From: Lachnotalea sp. AF33-28
GTDB taxonomy: Bacteria > Bacillota > Clostridia > Lachnospirales > Lachnospiraceae
Direction: 5' to 3'
DNA length: 64,000 bases
Assembly: GCF_003477885.1 (NCBI RefSeq)
Contig: NZ_QUEE01000009.1
Span: forward strand, 124,001-188,000
Positions 1 to 9,373 of this stretch are shown piece after piece (positions within the stretch are counted from its first letter, which is position 1; every line of letters starts with the position of its first letter). The notes under the pieces were generated by a model that saw nothing but the letters and a program-made list of their open reading frames with translations, ran no database searches and was not told where the DNA came from. Both the position numbers and the translations under genes were made by a program.

Positions 1-851
1 TCCCCGTATCCCATCAGGGTTTCATCAAATTTACGGTTCATGTCATGCTTCACGGAAGGAATGATGACAAACCAGGCGATAGCGAGGCCGAGGGCCAGCC
101 CGCCCAGCACATACAGCACTGCGGAGAGAATGCCGGTGCCCGGCTTATAGCTGGGCACGATGGATTCGTCCGTGGTGTTGATCATTACGGTACTTTCCCG
201 CCGCTTTTCCTGCTTTTTCTGCTCCGACTTCTCCCTTTTGCCGTTTTGCTTAATCTCCTGCATATAGCGCAGGGACGTGTCGTTTGTCTTGTCTATCTCC
301 AGCGCCTTCCGGATCGTGGTGTGCGCTTTTTTATACTCGCCGCGATGGATATAGAGAAGGGACAGCAGCTGGTACGCCTTTACAAACCGTGCATTCAGAT
401 TGATCACTTTTAAGAGCTGCAGCACGGCGAGATCATCGCTCCCTGTGCGCGCAAGCTCCAGCGCCTGATTGAACTTACGGTTGGTGGTGTCTATGCTTTT
501 AAGCCGGGCCTGATTCTGCTGCAGGAGCTTCAGATACCGGTCCGCTTCATTGCCTTCGGGCTGAAAATTTTTGCTGATCACCCATTCGGTCATGGCATCC
601 ACGGTTTCACCGGTCTCATAGTAAATGAGGCCCAGCAGGTTTCTGGCGTCGGTATGCCGTTTGTTTAACTCCAGGCACTGCGTGAGCACCGCCGCGGCAC
701 CGCTTAGATCCCTGACCTTAGCCTTTGCCAGCCCTGCATTGTACAGGCTGTTGGCCGTGTGCATGATTCTTTTATATACGCTCACTGCGGCGCCGCATTT
801 CAGACAGATCTGGCCAGCGCCCAGTTTGCTTCCGCAATTATAACAATCCAT
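1..851 (-). CDS. Zinc-ribbon/TPR membrane protein (3' end outside window)
   Basis: Open frame continuing past the left edge; 283 codons are visible. ATG at 851 follows GAGGAG at 5 nt. Residues C3/C6 and C16/C19 form a zinc ribbon of two CxxC pairs. The middle (about residues 25-190) is helical with TPR-like spacing (LTQCLELNKRHTDARN, LLKVINLNARFVKAYQ, TIRKALEIDKTNDTSL). A basic, Lys/Glu-rich stretch precedes one membrane segment near residues 237-260, so the C-terminus is probably extracytoplasmic. Family knowledge: such zinc-ribbon plus TPR proteins are usually scaffolds. No catalytic motif is visible and the function is unknown. It may be in the same transcription unit as the 47-aa gene upstream. 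Confidence 0.75.
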   Translation of the reverse strand, partial: MDCYNCGSKLGAGQICLKCGAAVSVYKRIMHTANSLYNAGLAKAKVRDLSGAAAVLTQCLELNKRHTDARNLLGLIYYETGETVDAMTEWVISKNFQPEGNEADRYLKLLQQNQARLKSIDTTNRKFNQALELARTGSDDLAVLQLLKVINLNARFVKAYQLLSLLYIHRGEYKKAHTTIRKALEIDKTNDTSLRYMQEIKQNGKREKSEQKKQEKRRESTVMINTTDESIVPSYKPGTGILSAVLYVLGGLALGLAIAWFVIIPSVKHDMNRKFDETLMGYG

Positions 852-893
852 TGAACTCCTCATTTCTGCAGGGTATCGTGCCTACCGTATATC

Positions 894-1037
894 TCACTGG
901 TTTTCCCTGACTTCCTTGAGCAGCTGCCGCATGATATCGGTCATATCGGTTATGTTGCGTTTTCTTATGGTTTCTTCTGTATCGTCTACTTCTTTGCTTG
1001 GCTGGAATTTTTTTAATTCTTCTTCAAAATCGATCAT
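894..1037 (-). CDS. Small acidic protein of 47 aa, unknown function
   Basis: A longer open frame runs upstream, but that part is translated from a GC-rich inverted repeat and is not credible. The start chosen is ATG at 1037, with AAAGG 7 nt upstream. The product begins MIDFEEELKKFQPS and is charged and helical with no membrane segment or cysteine. It sits between folC and the zinc-ribbon/TPR gene on the same strand, 42 bp from the latter. No family is recognised with certainty. Confidence 0.6.
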   Translation of the reverse strand: MIDFEEELKKFQPSKEVDDTEETIRKRNITDMTDIMRQLLKEVRENQ

Positions 1038-1136
1038 TGGTTTTACCTTTCGAGAACTTCTACTTTGCTGTGTGAGGGGCGGGCGAGGGGGGGGGAGGTA
1101 GCTGCGGGGGATAAGTCCGCGGCATGGGGCGGGTCC

Positions 1137-1261
1137 GCAGTGCAGCTCGATTCCGCTGCGCTTCATCTCGCTCACGGGCTTCGCCCTATGGGAGGATGCG
1201 GCCTCATGCGGCCTTATGTGCGAGCACAACGGCCGCATGAGGCCGCATCCTCCCGCACTGC
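1137..1261. repeat. GC-rich nested inverted repeat abutting folC stop
   Basis: A perfect 24-bp inverted repeat (1190-1213 with 1231-1254, starting GGGAGGATGCGG) encloses a 17-nt loop that itself contains GTGC-GA-GCAC. A small GGGC-TTC-GCCC hairpin lies just outside, and an outer GCAGTGC/GCACTGC pair (1137-1143, 1255-1261) bounds it. The right end touches the folC stop codon at 1262-1264. It could act as an intercistronic RNA structure or weak terminator; there is no T-run. It could also be a palindromic intergenic element. Confidence 0.7.
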
Positions 1262-2563
1262 TCATTGCCTTCGTGGACATTGTACCACATATTCCATTAA
1301 TCTGCCAACCAAATATAGGGAGCCGGCGCAGAAGAGACGGTCATGCGCTGCCTTTCTTCCAAGGGCATAGCGGAATGCTTCCCTGTTATCCTCTATCGTT
1401 TTACACGTTTTTCCGCAGGCATCAAAGATCTCTTCCAGCTCTTTTACGGAGGCGGCCCGGGGATTGTCTATGTGAGTCAGGACGATTTCATCAAAAAGCC
1501 CCGGCTCGCAGAGCATTTGCGCCATTACACGGATCGCCTTATCCTTAACGGCGGAAAACAGCAAAATCTTTTTTCCCTCACAGGGGATCCGGGATGCCGT
1601 TTCCGCAAGGCGCATTATTGCATCGGGATTGTGGGCTCCGTCAAAATAGACTCCGGGCAGCACTTCGTCCATGCGGCCTGCCCATCTGGTTTTCTCTATT
1701 CCCGCAAGCGCCGTGTCAAGCGCTCCCTCCCTGCCCTTCATCAGCTCCATGTAAGCGGTCAGCGCCAGTACCCCGTTATCCGCCTGATAAGCGGCAGCCA
1801 TCGGTATCCTAAGCCCGGTGCCGGCCAGCGGTCCGCTCTTGATGAGGACGGTCATGCCTGAGCCTGTCCGCTCTGCTGTCTCATAGCATTCCCTGCTCAC
1901 CATGCGGTACGGGGAATTCTTTTCTTCGGCAGCTTTTCGTATCACTGCCGATGCATCCGCGTCATTTCCGTCAAATACCACCGGTATGCCGCTCTTTATG
2001 ATACCCGCCTTTTCCCGGGCAATCTTCTCCACTGTATCACCCAGGATCTGTGTATGATCCAGGCTTATGGACGTGATCACGCTGATAGCCGGATGAGAGA
2101 CCGCATTGGTGGCATCCAGCCGGCCGCCCATTCCCACCTCTATCACCGCATATTCTACTTTTTGTTCCTGAAAGATCACCATGGCCATCAAAAACAGAAA
2201 CTCAAAAAAAGATGGATGTTCCATCCCTTCCGCTGCCGTTTTCACCTTGACAAAGGCTTTTGTAAAGATCCCGTCACCGATGGACATGCCGTCTATGCTG
2301 ATCCTCTCGTTGATCCTCATCAGATGCGGAGAGGTGAATGTGCCTGTATGAAAACCGGACTCCATGAGCATGGAAGTGAAAAAAGCGCATACACTTCCTT
2401 TGCCGTTGGTTCCGGCCACGTGAACGATCTTCATCGTATCCTGCGGATTGCCCAGCCTCATAAGCAGTTCCTGCGTATGGCCGATTGCAGGCTTTTTCGC
2501 AAATTTGGGGATTTCTAATATATAAGACACCGCTTCTTCATAAGTAACTGTATTCTCATCCAT
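1262..2563 (-). CDS. folC: Bifunctional folylpolyglutamate/dihydrofolate synthase
   Basis: ATP-dependent Mur-ligase-like enzyme that adds glutamate to folates (and to dihydropteroate) in the cytoplasm. At 433 aa it has the usual FolC length. The P-loop GTNGKGSV is at residues 51-58, followed by the folate-loop motif FTSPHL, the EVGMGGRLDATN metal/ATP motif, and DGAHNP in the C-terminal domain. ATG at 2563 follows AGGAG. The gene is followed by the palindromic element and the 47-aa gene; yigZ lies 78 bp upstream on the same strand. Confidence 0.96.
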   Translation of the reverse strand: MDENTVTYEEAVSYILEIPKFAKKPAIGHTQELLMRLGNPQDTMKIVHVAGTNGKGSVCAFFTSMLMESGFHTGTFTSPHLMRINERISIDGMSIGDGIFTKAFVKVKTAAEGMEHPSFFEFLFLMAMVIFQEQKVEYAVIEVGMGGRLDATNAVSHPAISVITSISLDHTQILGDTVEKIAREKAGIIKSGIPVVFDGNDADASAVIRKAAEEKNSPYRMVSRECYETAERTGSGMTVLIKSGPLAGTGLRIPMAAAYQADNGVLALTAYMELMKGREGALDTALAGIEKTRWAGRMDEVLPGVYFDGAHNPDAIMRLAETASRIPCEGKKILLFSAVKDKAIRVMAQMLCEPGLFDEIVLTHIDNPRAASVKELEEIFDACGKTCKTIEDNREAFRYALGRKAAHDRLFCAGSLYLVGRLMEYVVQCPRRQ

Positions 2564-2641
2564 GCTCTCTTTACTCCTGCTTGCGCGGACCCGTATCCGC
2601 TGCTTTATCCTCTGCGTGATCCATCCTGTATCCTCACTGTA

Positions 2642-3298
2642 TCAGCGGTCGAACAGCAGAATATCCTGGCCGTCCATGCCGTAATAGATCTGCCGGCCTT
2701 CCGTAATCGCTGTTCTGGCGCCGGTCTGATCCGTCACCAGCTCTTCAAATCCGGCACATTCATCAAATGGGACAAGCACCTCCAGCTCCACCGCCTCCGT
2801 ATATCTGCTCTCCAGGATCTTATAGTCCGCCCTGGCGATCAGATACTGCAGTTTCCCCAGAGTGTTATAGTCACAGCCCAGGCAGATCTGCCTGGCCAGC
2901 TTTTTTTCAACGATCCGGCTGGCACGCAGTCCCGCAGCCGCCGCTCCCGAATAGGCCCGCACCAGACCGCCGGTTCCAAGCAGCGTACCCCCAAAATATC
3001 TCGTTACCACAATACATACATCCCTAAGCTTCTCACCCTGCAGCACATCCAGCATAGGGTGCCCGGCAGTCTGTCCCGGTTCCCCGTCGTCACTGCAGCG
3101 CATGAGCTCAGCATTTTTTCCTATTATATACGCAGAGCAATGATGGCTGGCATCCCAATATTTCTTTCTTATTCCCTGGATGAAGGCAGCAGCCTCCTCC
3201 TCTGTCTCCACATGTTCTGCGGCGGCAATAAAACGGGACTTCTTTTCCACAATCTCGGCCTCGCCGCCCCGCAGAACTGTTTTATAGCTCTTTATCAT
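2642..3298 (-). CDS. YigZ/IMPACT family protein
   Basis: 218-aa member of the UPF0029/IMPACT family. The N-terminal domain contains the family core DASHHCSAYIIG, DDGEPGQTAGHPML and VVTRYFGGTLLGTGGL (about residues 49-115), followed by a ferredoxin-like C-terminal domain. Family members bind RNA or ribosome-related partners; no enzymatic role is established. It lies 18 bp downstream of the small gene at 3317-3595, so co-transcription is likely. The ATG at 3298 has only a distant GAGG. Confidence 0.92.
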   Translation of the reverse strand: MIKSYKTVLRGGEAEIVEKKSRFIAAAEHVETEEEAAAFIQGIRKKYWDASHHCSAYIIGKNAELMRCSDDGEPGQTAGHPMLDVLQGEKLRDVCIVVTRYFGGTLLGTGGLVRAYSGAAAAGLRASRIVEKKLARQICLGCDYNTLGKLQYLIARADYKILESRYTEAVELEVLVPFDECAGFEELVTDQTGARTAITEGRQIYYGMDGQDILLFDR

Positions 3299-3316
3299 AT
3301 GTATATTCTTACCTCG

Positions 3317-3595
3317 TTATCCTATCAGATCGTCCACTACCTCATAAAGCGTTATGGGGGTTACCGTATTTACCATCAGCTTATAGATCATCTGCTCCAC
3401 AAAATCCCTGGATGCAGACAGCGCAGGAGTGGTTTCCGTCTCCACCTGCCGTGCATCCACCGTTTTTCTAATGCGGATGCCGTATAAAGATCTCGTTCTT
3501 TCCCTGTCCTCACTGATCAGAAAATACTCAAGTTTCATCTTATGTGCGTTGTCATAAGTAAGCTCTTTTGTACCGATAAGATGATTTTTATTCAT
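3317..3595 (-). CDS. Small conserved clostridial protein (DUF6514-like)
   Basis: 92 aa from ATG at 3595 (MNKNHLIGTKEL), with GGGGAAG 4 nt upstream. A longer frame starting at 3634 lacks a comparable ribosome site. The protein is a small alpha/beta domain with no signal peptide or membrane helix. The sequence resembles the uncharacterised clostridial DUF6514 group; that assignment is from memory of the family. It shares an operon with yigZ. Confidence 0.6.
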   Translation of the reverse strand: MNKNHLIGTKELTYDNAHKMKLEYFLISEDRERTRSLYGIRIRKTVDARQVETETTPALSASRDFVEQMIYKLMVNTVTPITLYEVVDDLIG

Positions 3596-3849
3596 TTTTC
3601 TTCCCCATCCGCGCCTCTTTCCGGCGCATTTCATTTATAAAACGTCATTTCATATCGCCGCCCCGCGGTCCGCGCAGCTCATAAAAGTGCGCATTTTATC
3701 GGAAGTATTAAATAGTTACGTTTTATTATACAAAATCAGGGCAAAAATGAAAAGGGGTATTGATCGCAAAGCTTGACATATTTTCGTCATAATATGGCAT
3801 TTAAGGTAACAGTTCAGGGCAGGTTTGGGGCATGTAATCATTTTGTAAC

Positions 3850-3878
3850 TTTATTTATCGGGGATTGTCTGTTATAAT
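3850..3878 (+). promoter_or_regulatory. Candidate sigma-A promoter for class A PBP gene
   Basis: TATAAT at 3873-3878 with TTTATT at 3850-3855 and a 17-bp spacer; it lies 48 bp before the PBP start. A second AT-rich candidate (TTGACA at 3775-3780) lies further upstream in the same 330-bp divergent region. Nothing else coding is seen between 3596 and 3926. Confidence 0.5.
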
Positions 3879-3926
3879 GGCACTTAATGGTGACATTGTA
3901 TTAATGAAAAGGAGGCCAGACTTTAT

Positions 3927-6566
3927 ATGAATTACGGAAAAAGAGGAACCCGTAAACAGATAAAGGCCGTAAATTCTACAGCTAAAAAACTGAAAACTAA
4001 AGCTCTTATCAACATATTGAAGGCAGTGCTGGTCATTGTGCTGCTGATCAGCGTAACAGGCGTATGTCTGGGACTCGGCATGGTGAAGGGGATTCTGGAC
4101 AATTCGCCGGAGATCACCCCTGTGGATGTGGAGCCCAGCGGATATCTGACAATCGTATACGATTCGGCCGGCGAACAGATCCAGACGCTCGTAAAGGCAT
4201 CTTCCAACCGAAAACCGGTAACCTACGACCAGCTGCCCCAGGATCTGATCGACGCGTTTGTCGCCATTGAGGATTCGCGTTTCTGGACCCACAACGGCAT
4301 TGACTTAAAAGGCATCTTAAGAGCCGGTGTCATCGGTCTGACCAACGGATTTAAATTCACCGAAGGCGCCAGCACCATCACGCAGCAGCTGCTGAAAAAT
4401 ACGATTTTTGAAGGCGGAGCCGAAAAGGGATTCGGCGCCAAGCTGGAACGGAAGATTCAGGAGCAGTATCTGGCCCTGGAACTTGAGAAAGAGATGGACA
4501 AGAAGGATATCCTTGTCCAGTATCTGACCACGATCAATCTGGGCAACAATACGCTGGGCGTGCAGTCCGCATCCAACCGCTATTTTAATAAGGATGTGTC
4601 CCAGCTGACGCTTTCCGAATGCGCCACCATCGCGGCGATCACCCAGAATCCGTCCAAATACAACCCGATCACCCATCCGGAAAAAAATAACGAACGGCGC
4701 ACAAAGGTCTTAAACGATATGTGCGAACAGGGCCTGATCTCCGAACAGGAACGTGATATCGCTCTGAATGACGATGTCTACACCCGCATTCAGGAGGCAA
4801 ATGCGGAGATCACCTCCACTACCAATTACATCTACAGCTACTTTGTGGACGAACTGATCGAACAGGTTATGGACGATCTGCAGACTTACAAGGGCTATAC
4901 AGAGACTCAGGCCCACAACATGCTCTACAGCGGGGGCTTAAGGATTTACACCACCCAGGATTCCCGAATCCAGAACATCATGGATGATGAAATCAACAAT
5001 CCGGATAATTATCCGAAGTCCTGTACCAAATATTCTTTTTCAGGCAAGATCACCATCACCCATGCGGACGGCAGCACGGACAGCTACAACGAACAGGATG
5101 TCAAGAGATTCCGTAAAGAAACGTCCGGCAAGAGCGATCTGATCTTTATTGAGGAAGCGGATCTGGATCAGTGCATCGAAGACTTCAAGGCTTCCGTCAT
5201 GCAGGAAGGCGACACGGCCAAAGTGGATATCATCAAAACACTTCAGCCCCAGCTCTCCTTTGTAGTCATTGAAAACGACACGGGATATGTCCGCGCCGTC
5301 ACCGGAGGCCGCGGCGAAAAGCAGGCCAGCCTTTCCTTAAACCGCGCCACCAATACCACCAGGCAGCCCGGTTCCATCTTTAAGGTTTTAGCAGCCTTTG
5401 CCCCTGCCATCGATATCCAGGGCGATACGCTGGCTTCCGTATATTATGACGCGCCTTTCAGCGTCGGCAATAAAACCTTCAGCAACTATTGGGGCAACAG
5501 CTATATGGGGTATTCCAATATCCGCCAGGGTATCGTATATTCCATGAATATCGTCGCCACCCGCTGTCTGGTGGAAACGGTCACGCCGGAGCTCGGCTAC
5601 CAGTATCTGCTTAACTTCGGCTTCACCACTCTGGTGGAGAGCCGTGTGCAGAAGGATAACACCGTAAAGACGGATATCGGCGCCGCTCTGGCGCTGGGCG
5701 GTCTTACAGACGGCGTTACAAATCTTGAGACTACAGCCGCTTATGCAGCCATAGCAAACGGCGGCGTGTATACCAAGCCTGTGTTCTATACCAAGATACT
5801 GGATCACGACGGCAACATTATATTGGAAAATAAACCGATTACGAAAACCGTAATCAAACCGTCCACCGCATTCCTGCTGACTGATGCGATGAACGAGACC
5901 ATGGATCCCCATCCGTATCCGAAAACAAATCCGGGCAGCCCCTCCGCGACCGGTACCAATGCGGACGTGTCCGGCATGTCCATCGCCGGCAAGACCGGTA
6001 CGACTACGGCCGACAATGATAAGTGGTTCCTGGGTTTCTCCCCCTATTATACGGCGGGCGTATGGACCGGATATGACGAGAACTCGGAAATCATCGGCAG
6101 CCAGAACTATCATCAGAAAATCTGGTCCAAGATCATGACCAGAATCCATGAAGGCATGCCGGATATCGGTTTTACGGATCCTGCCACGCTGGATATGGAG
6201 GCGGTGCAGATCTGCCGTAAATCCGGCAAGCTGGCCATCGGGGGCGTATGCGATGCGGATCCCCGCGGCAGTATGGTATATACGGAATATTTCGCCAGAG
6301 GCACAGCCCCTACCGAAGTATGCGATAAGCATGTGGAGGTTACAATCTGTACGGAATCCGGAGAACTGGCAGGACCGTTCTGCCCGGATGAAAACAAGCA
6401 GAAGAGCGTCTATATGATCCTTCCCCCGGATGCGGCGGGCGACACCGATGATTCACTGTATGCAATGCCGGCCGATGCCAGCACGGCAACCTGCCATGTG
6501 CATACCGGAGTGCCGGAATACAGTCTGCCGGATTTGAGCAGCTGGTTTGGCAATGGGGATCAGTAG
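3927..6566 (+). CDS. Class A penicillin-binding protein (transglycosylase/transpeptidase)
   Basis: Bifunctional peptidoglycan synthase anchored in the membrane. A short basic cytoplasmic tail precedes a membrane helix at about residues 29-55. The GT51 glycosyltransferase domain has catalytic Glu115 in AIEDSRFW, then GASTITQQLLKN and the QYLTTINLGNNTLGVQ helix. The transpeptidase domain has the SxxK serine at 483 (PGSIFKV), an SMN motif and KTG at 689-691. AAAGGAGG precedes the ATG. At 879 aa it has the normal PBP1A length, and the C-terminal tail is Asp/Ser/Pro-rich. It is a monocistronic + strand gene among - strand neighbours. Confidence 0.95.
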   Translation: MNYGKRGTRKQIKAVNSTAKKLKTKALINILKAVLVIVLLISVTGVCLGLGMVKGILDNSPEITPVDVEPSGYLTIVYDSAGEQIQTLVKASSNRKPVTYDQLPQDLIDAFVAIEDSRFWTHNGIDLKGILRAGVIGLTNGFKFTEGASTITQQLLKNTIFEGGAEKGFGAKLERKIQEQYLALELEKEMDKKDILVQYLTTINLGNNTLGVQSASNRYFNKDVSQLTLSECATIAAITQNPSKYNPITHPEKNNERRTKVLNDMCEQGLISEQERDIALNDDVYTRIQEANAEITSTTNYIYSYFVDELIEQVMDDLQTYKGYTETQAHNMLYSGGLRIYTTQDSRIQNIMDDEINNPDNYPKSCTKYSFSGKITITHADGSTDSYNEQDVKRFRKETSGKSDLIFIEEADLDQCIEDFKASVMQEGDTAKVDIIKTLQPQLSFVVIENDTGYVRAVTGGRGEKQASLSLNRATNTTRQPGSIFKVLAAFAPAIDIQGDTLASVYYDAPFSVGNKTFSNYWGNSYMGYSNIRQGIVYSMNIVATRCLVETVTPELGYQYLLNFGFTTLVESRVQKDNTVKTDIGAALALGGLTDGVTNLETTAAYAAIANGGVYTKPVFYTKILDHDGNIILENKPITKTVIKPSTAFLLTDAMNETMDPHPYPKTNPGSPSATGTNADVSGMSIAGKTGTTTADNDKWFLGFSPYYTAGVWTGYDENSEIIGSQNYHQKIWSKIMTRIHEGMPDIGFTDPATLDMEAVQICRKSGKLAIGGVCDADPRGSMVYTEYFARGTAPTEVCDKHVEVTICTESGELAGPFCPDENKQKSVYMILPPDAAGDTDDSLYAMPADASTATCHVHTGVPEYSLPDLSSWFGNGDQ

Positions 6567-6633
6567 GAGATTCTCTTAAACTAAATGCAAGCCCGCAATG
6601 AAGAACTCGCGCTCAGCGCTCAAAAACACATGA

Positions 6634-8238
6634 TCAATCTCCCAGGACTATCTTTATAACGCCGCTGTCGGGTGTGGCGAAGATAGCGTTATCGGTTTCA
6701 TCGCCGCTGCGGATGCGGCGGCGGGTGAAAGTGCAGTCGTAAGACAGTGTGCCTTCCCATACCAGATCGTAGTTTACATGGCGCTCTTCCACTATGGGAC
6801 TGTAAGGAACGCCTTCGTCATGGAAACGGCGCAGGGACAGACGGATTCCGGCGCCGGCCAGGTATAGGGTGCCGTCTTCACATTCGATCAGTATGCCGCG
6901 GCCCCGGGAGGCTTTGCCCTCCCACTTTTTGTTGAACCATCCCACCCGCCGGCTGCGGATTCTGCCAAGATCTGCGGCCGGATTGCTGTCAAAAGATACA
7001 ACCGCCTCATAATTTCTAAGTTTGAGCTGCATCTCCAGCGCGAACTCCTCCTGGTAGAGGGCGTGTATGCGGCCCGTGCCGCGGTATTTTATGAGCAGCG
7101 GCGCTATGGCGCCTAGGAACTGATAATTCTGTCTGCCGGGCTCGGCGCCTTCTTCCAGCTCCCCCTGCAGGTTCAGATAGCTTTCCGCTCCGAAATAACA
7201 GATCCCTTGGAGCCCATGCTCTGCAAAGCCCTTCACCATATTGAGCGCATTGCTGACCGCCGGGCTGGATTCCGGTATGTACAGGGGATTGTCCGGACGG
7301 GCATAAGCGCTGTATATTTCCTTCACCTGGCTCATAGGCTGCAGATAGACATCAGGGGCGATAAAGTCCAGGTGCGGCGTGCAGCTCTTCCACAGCACAA
7401 GGTTGCGGGTGACCGGAGCGCCGGCCGGATAGCCGAGCCCCGGTTGATCCCAGAGCTGATGATCCAGCCATACATTCACGTACATGGGAAGTTCATATTC
7501 CGCTTTTCCGCAGGCAGCCACATAGTCTATATAGGAAGCCACCGCATGCGCGGTCATCAGATCGTATCCGCGGCTGCCAAATACCTCCTGCCATGTGCCG
7601 CCGGCTCGGCCTCCGGCTGCCTTCCAGGCGCCAAATTCACTGCCAGCCCCCTCGCTTATGATAAAATCCAGCACCTCTCCGGGAACTCTGCCTGCGGCAG
7701 CTTCACGGCCATCCGGCCCGTAATCGCAGACGGTCCGCGCGGCATATCCCGGCTCATTCTCCACCTGTACGGCGAGCACGGTCTGATGCTCCGAGTCCGC
7801 TTTCCCAATATATTTCATCAATTCGCGGAAAGCTTTTGCATCGGCATTCCGATTGCCGGCGCAGTGCGGGGACAGGAGTGGCAGGGCTATGCCGTCCTGA
7901 TTAATCACCCTGTGAAACCGTTCCTGATCGTGCTTGACCCAGAGAGGGCAGTATTTCATGGAACCGTTCTTCCAGGTGGCAAACCAGAGAAAAATCAGGT
8001 ATTTGCCGCGCGCACGGGCCTGGTCCAGCAAATCATCCACAATAGAAAAATCGAACCGGCCCTCCTCCGGTTCGATTTTATCCCAATAGACCGGCACTTC
8101 CATCGTATTGCCGTTCATCTGCTCCAGCACCTGCCAGGCAGTTTCCATCTCCGCAGCATCATAAGCGCTGGAATTATGGCACTGTACCCCCAGCACAAGC
8201 ACCTGTTTCCCCTTAGACTGAAATAACCATTCTCCCAT
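6634..8238 (-). CDS. GH35-like beta-galactosidase with DUF5597-type C-terminus
   Basis: A (beta/alpha)8 glycoside hydrolase. The acid/base Glu lies in VQVENEPG and the likely nucleophile Glu in PLYIPESS. The C-terminal beta domain resembles DUF5597, found on GH35/GH42-type beta-galactosidases. There is no signal peptide, so it is probably cytoplasmic and acts on imported oligosaccharides. The frame is open to a GTG at 8262, but ATG at 8238 has AAGGGGG 6 nt upstream and avoids overlap with aroC. It lies 11 bp after the aroC stop. The pairing with aroC is functionally odd. Confidence 0.85.
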   Translation of the reverse strand: MGEWLFQSKGKQVLVLGVQCHNSSAYDAAEMETAWQVLEQMNGNTMEVPVYWDKIEPEEGRFDFSIVDDLLDQARARGKYLIFLWFATWKNGSMKYCPLWVKHDQERFHRVINQDGIALPLLSPHCAGNRNADAKAFRELMKYIGKADSEHQTVLAVQVENEPGYAARTVCDYGPDGREAAAGRVPGEVLDFIISEGAGSEFGAWKAAGGRAGGTWQEVFGSRGYDLMTAHAVASYIDYVAACGKAEYELPMYVNVWLDHQLWDQPGLGYPAGAPVTRNLVLWKSCTPHLDFIAPDVYLQPMSQVKEIYSAYARPDNPLYIPESSPAVSNALNMVKGFAEHGLQGICYFGAESYLNLQGELEEGAEPGRQNYQFLGAIAPLLIKYRGTGRIHALYQEEFALEMQLKLRNYEAVVSFDSNPAADLGRIRSRRVGWFNKKWEGKASRGRGILIECEDGTLYLAGAGIRLSLRRFHDEGVPYSPIVEERHVNYDLVWEGTLSYDCTFTRRRIRSGDETDNAIFATPDSGVIKIVLGD

Positions 8239-8249
8239 AAGTTTCCCCC

Positions 8250-9353
8250 TTATCTTTTCCACACTGCCTGAAAATCCTCCAGACGGCTGCCCATGCCTTC
8301 AAGCATCAGATCGGCAATCGTCAGGGCGGTCATCGCTTCCACCACCACCACCGCTCTGGGTACAATGATCGGATCGTGTCTGCCTCTGATTTCCACCGTT
8401 ATCTCCCTGCCGTCCTTGCTGACAGTGGGCTGGGGTCTTGCTATGCTGGGCGTGGGCTTAAAAGCCGCCCTCAGGATAAGATCCGAACCGTCGCTGATTC
8501 CTCCTAATATCCCTCCCGCATGATTCGTTCTTTTTATCACGCTGCCATCCGCTCGGGCGGCAAACGCATCGTTGTTGAATGAGCCCATGGCTTTCGCGGC
8601 CTCAAACCCGTCCCCGATCTCAAAACCCTTCACTGCGCCTATGGAAAAGACCGCATGGGCCAGGCAGGCATCCAGCTTATCAAACACCGGATTACCCACC
8701 CCCGCCGGAAGGTTCTTCACTATACATTCCACTATGCCGCCTGCCGAATCCTTTTCTGCCATCACTTCCTTCAGATAGTCCGACGTCTGGCGCGCGCATT
8801 CTGCATCCGGCATACAGAACGGATTGTTTCGGATCTCTTCCCGTGAAAACCGCTGCGGGTCCGCCGCTCGCCCGCCGATGGCCGCGGTATACGCAAAAAT
8901 ATCCACTCCCAGCGTATGAAGCAGCTTTATGGCAACAGCTCCGGCCGCTACCCTGGCAATCGTCTCCCGGCCAGAGGAACGCCCTCCTCCCCGGTAATCC
9001 CGAAAGCCATATTTGGCATCAAACGTATAATCCGCATGGCCCGGCCGGTAGTATCCGGCAATCTCCGAATAATCCGCCGATCTGTGGCTCTCGTTCATCA
9101 CCGTCATGGCGATCGGCGTGCCTGTAGTCTTTCCTTCAAATATACCGGAAAGGATCTGCACGCGGTCGCTCTCCTGCCGTTTTGTGGTATATGCGCTCTG
9201 TCCCGGCTTCCTGCGGTCCAGATAAACCTGTATATCCTCCTCACAGAGGGGAAGGCCGGCCGGACAGCCGTCCACCACTACCCCCAGTGCGGTTCCATGG
9301 GACTCTCCCCACGTGGATATCTGAAAATGATTTCCAAAAATAGATCCTGCCAT
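8250..9353 (-). CDS. aroC: Chorismate synthase
   Basis: Converts 5-enolpyruvylshikimate-3-phosphate to chorismate, using reduced FMN, as the last common step of aromatic amino-acid synthesis. The family signatures are present: GESHGTALGVVVDGCPAG near the N-terminus, YRPGHADYT and the RGGGRSSGRETIARVAAG block. 367 aa, full length. It is 20 bp downstream of the lactonase-like gene and 11 bp upstream of the GH35-like gene. No other aro gene is present in the window. Confidence 0.97.
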   Translation of the reverse strand: MAGSIFGNHFQISTWGESHGTALGVVVDGCPAGLPLCEEDIQVYLDRRKPGQSAYTTKRQESDRVQILSGIFEGKTTGTPIAMTVMNESHRSADYSEIAGYYRPGHADYTFDAKYGFRDYRGGGRSSGRETIARVAAGAVAIKLLHTLGVDIFAYTAAIGGRAADPQRFSREEIRNNPFCMPDAECARQTSDYLKEVMAEKDSAGGIVECIVKNLPAGVGNPVFDKLDACLAHAVFSIGAVKGFEIGDGFEAAKAMGSFNNDAFAARADGSVIKRTNHAGGILGGISDGSDLILRAAFKPTPSIARPQPTVSKDGREITVEIRGRHDPIIVPRAVVVVEAMTALTIADLMLEGMGSRLEDFQAVWKR

Positions 9354-9373
9354 ATGATCTCCTGTATTACTCC

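Noticed and set aside
7207..8226. 339-codon + strand frame opposite the GH35-like gene
   Set aside because: Antisense shadow; the - strand product has both catalytic glutamates and a good ribosome site.
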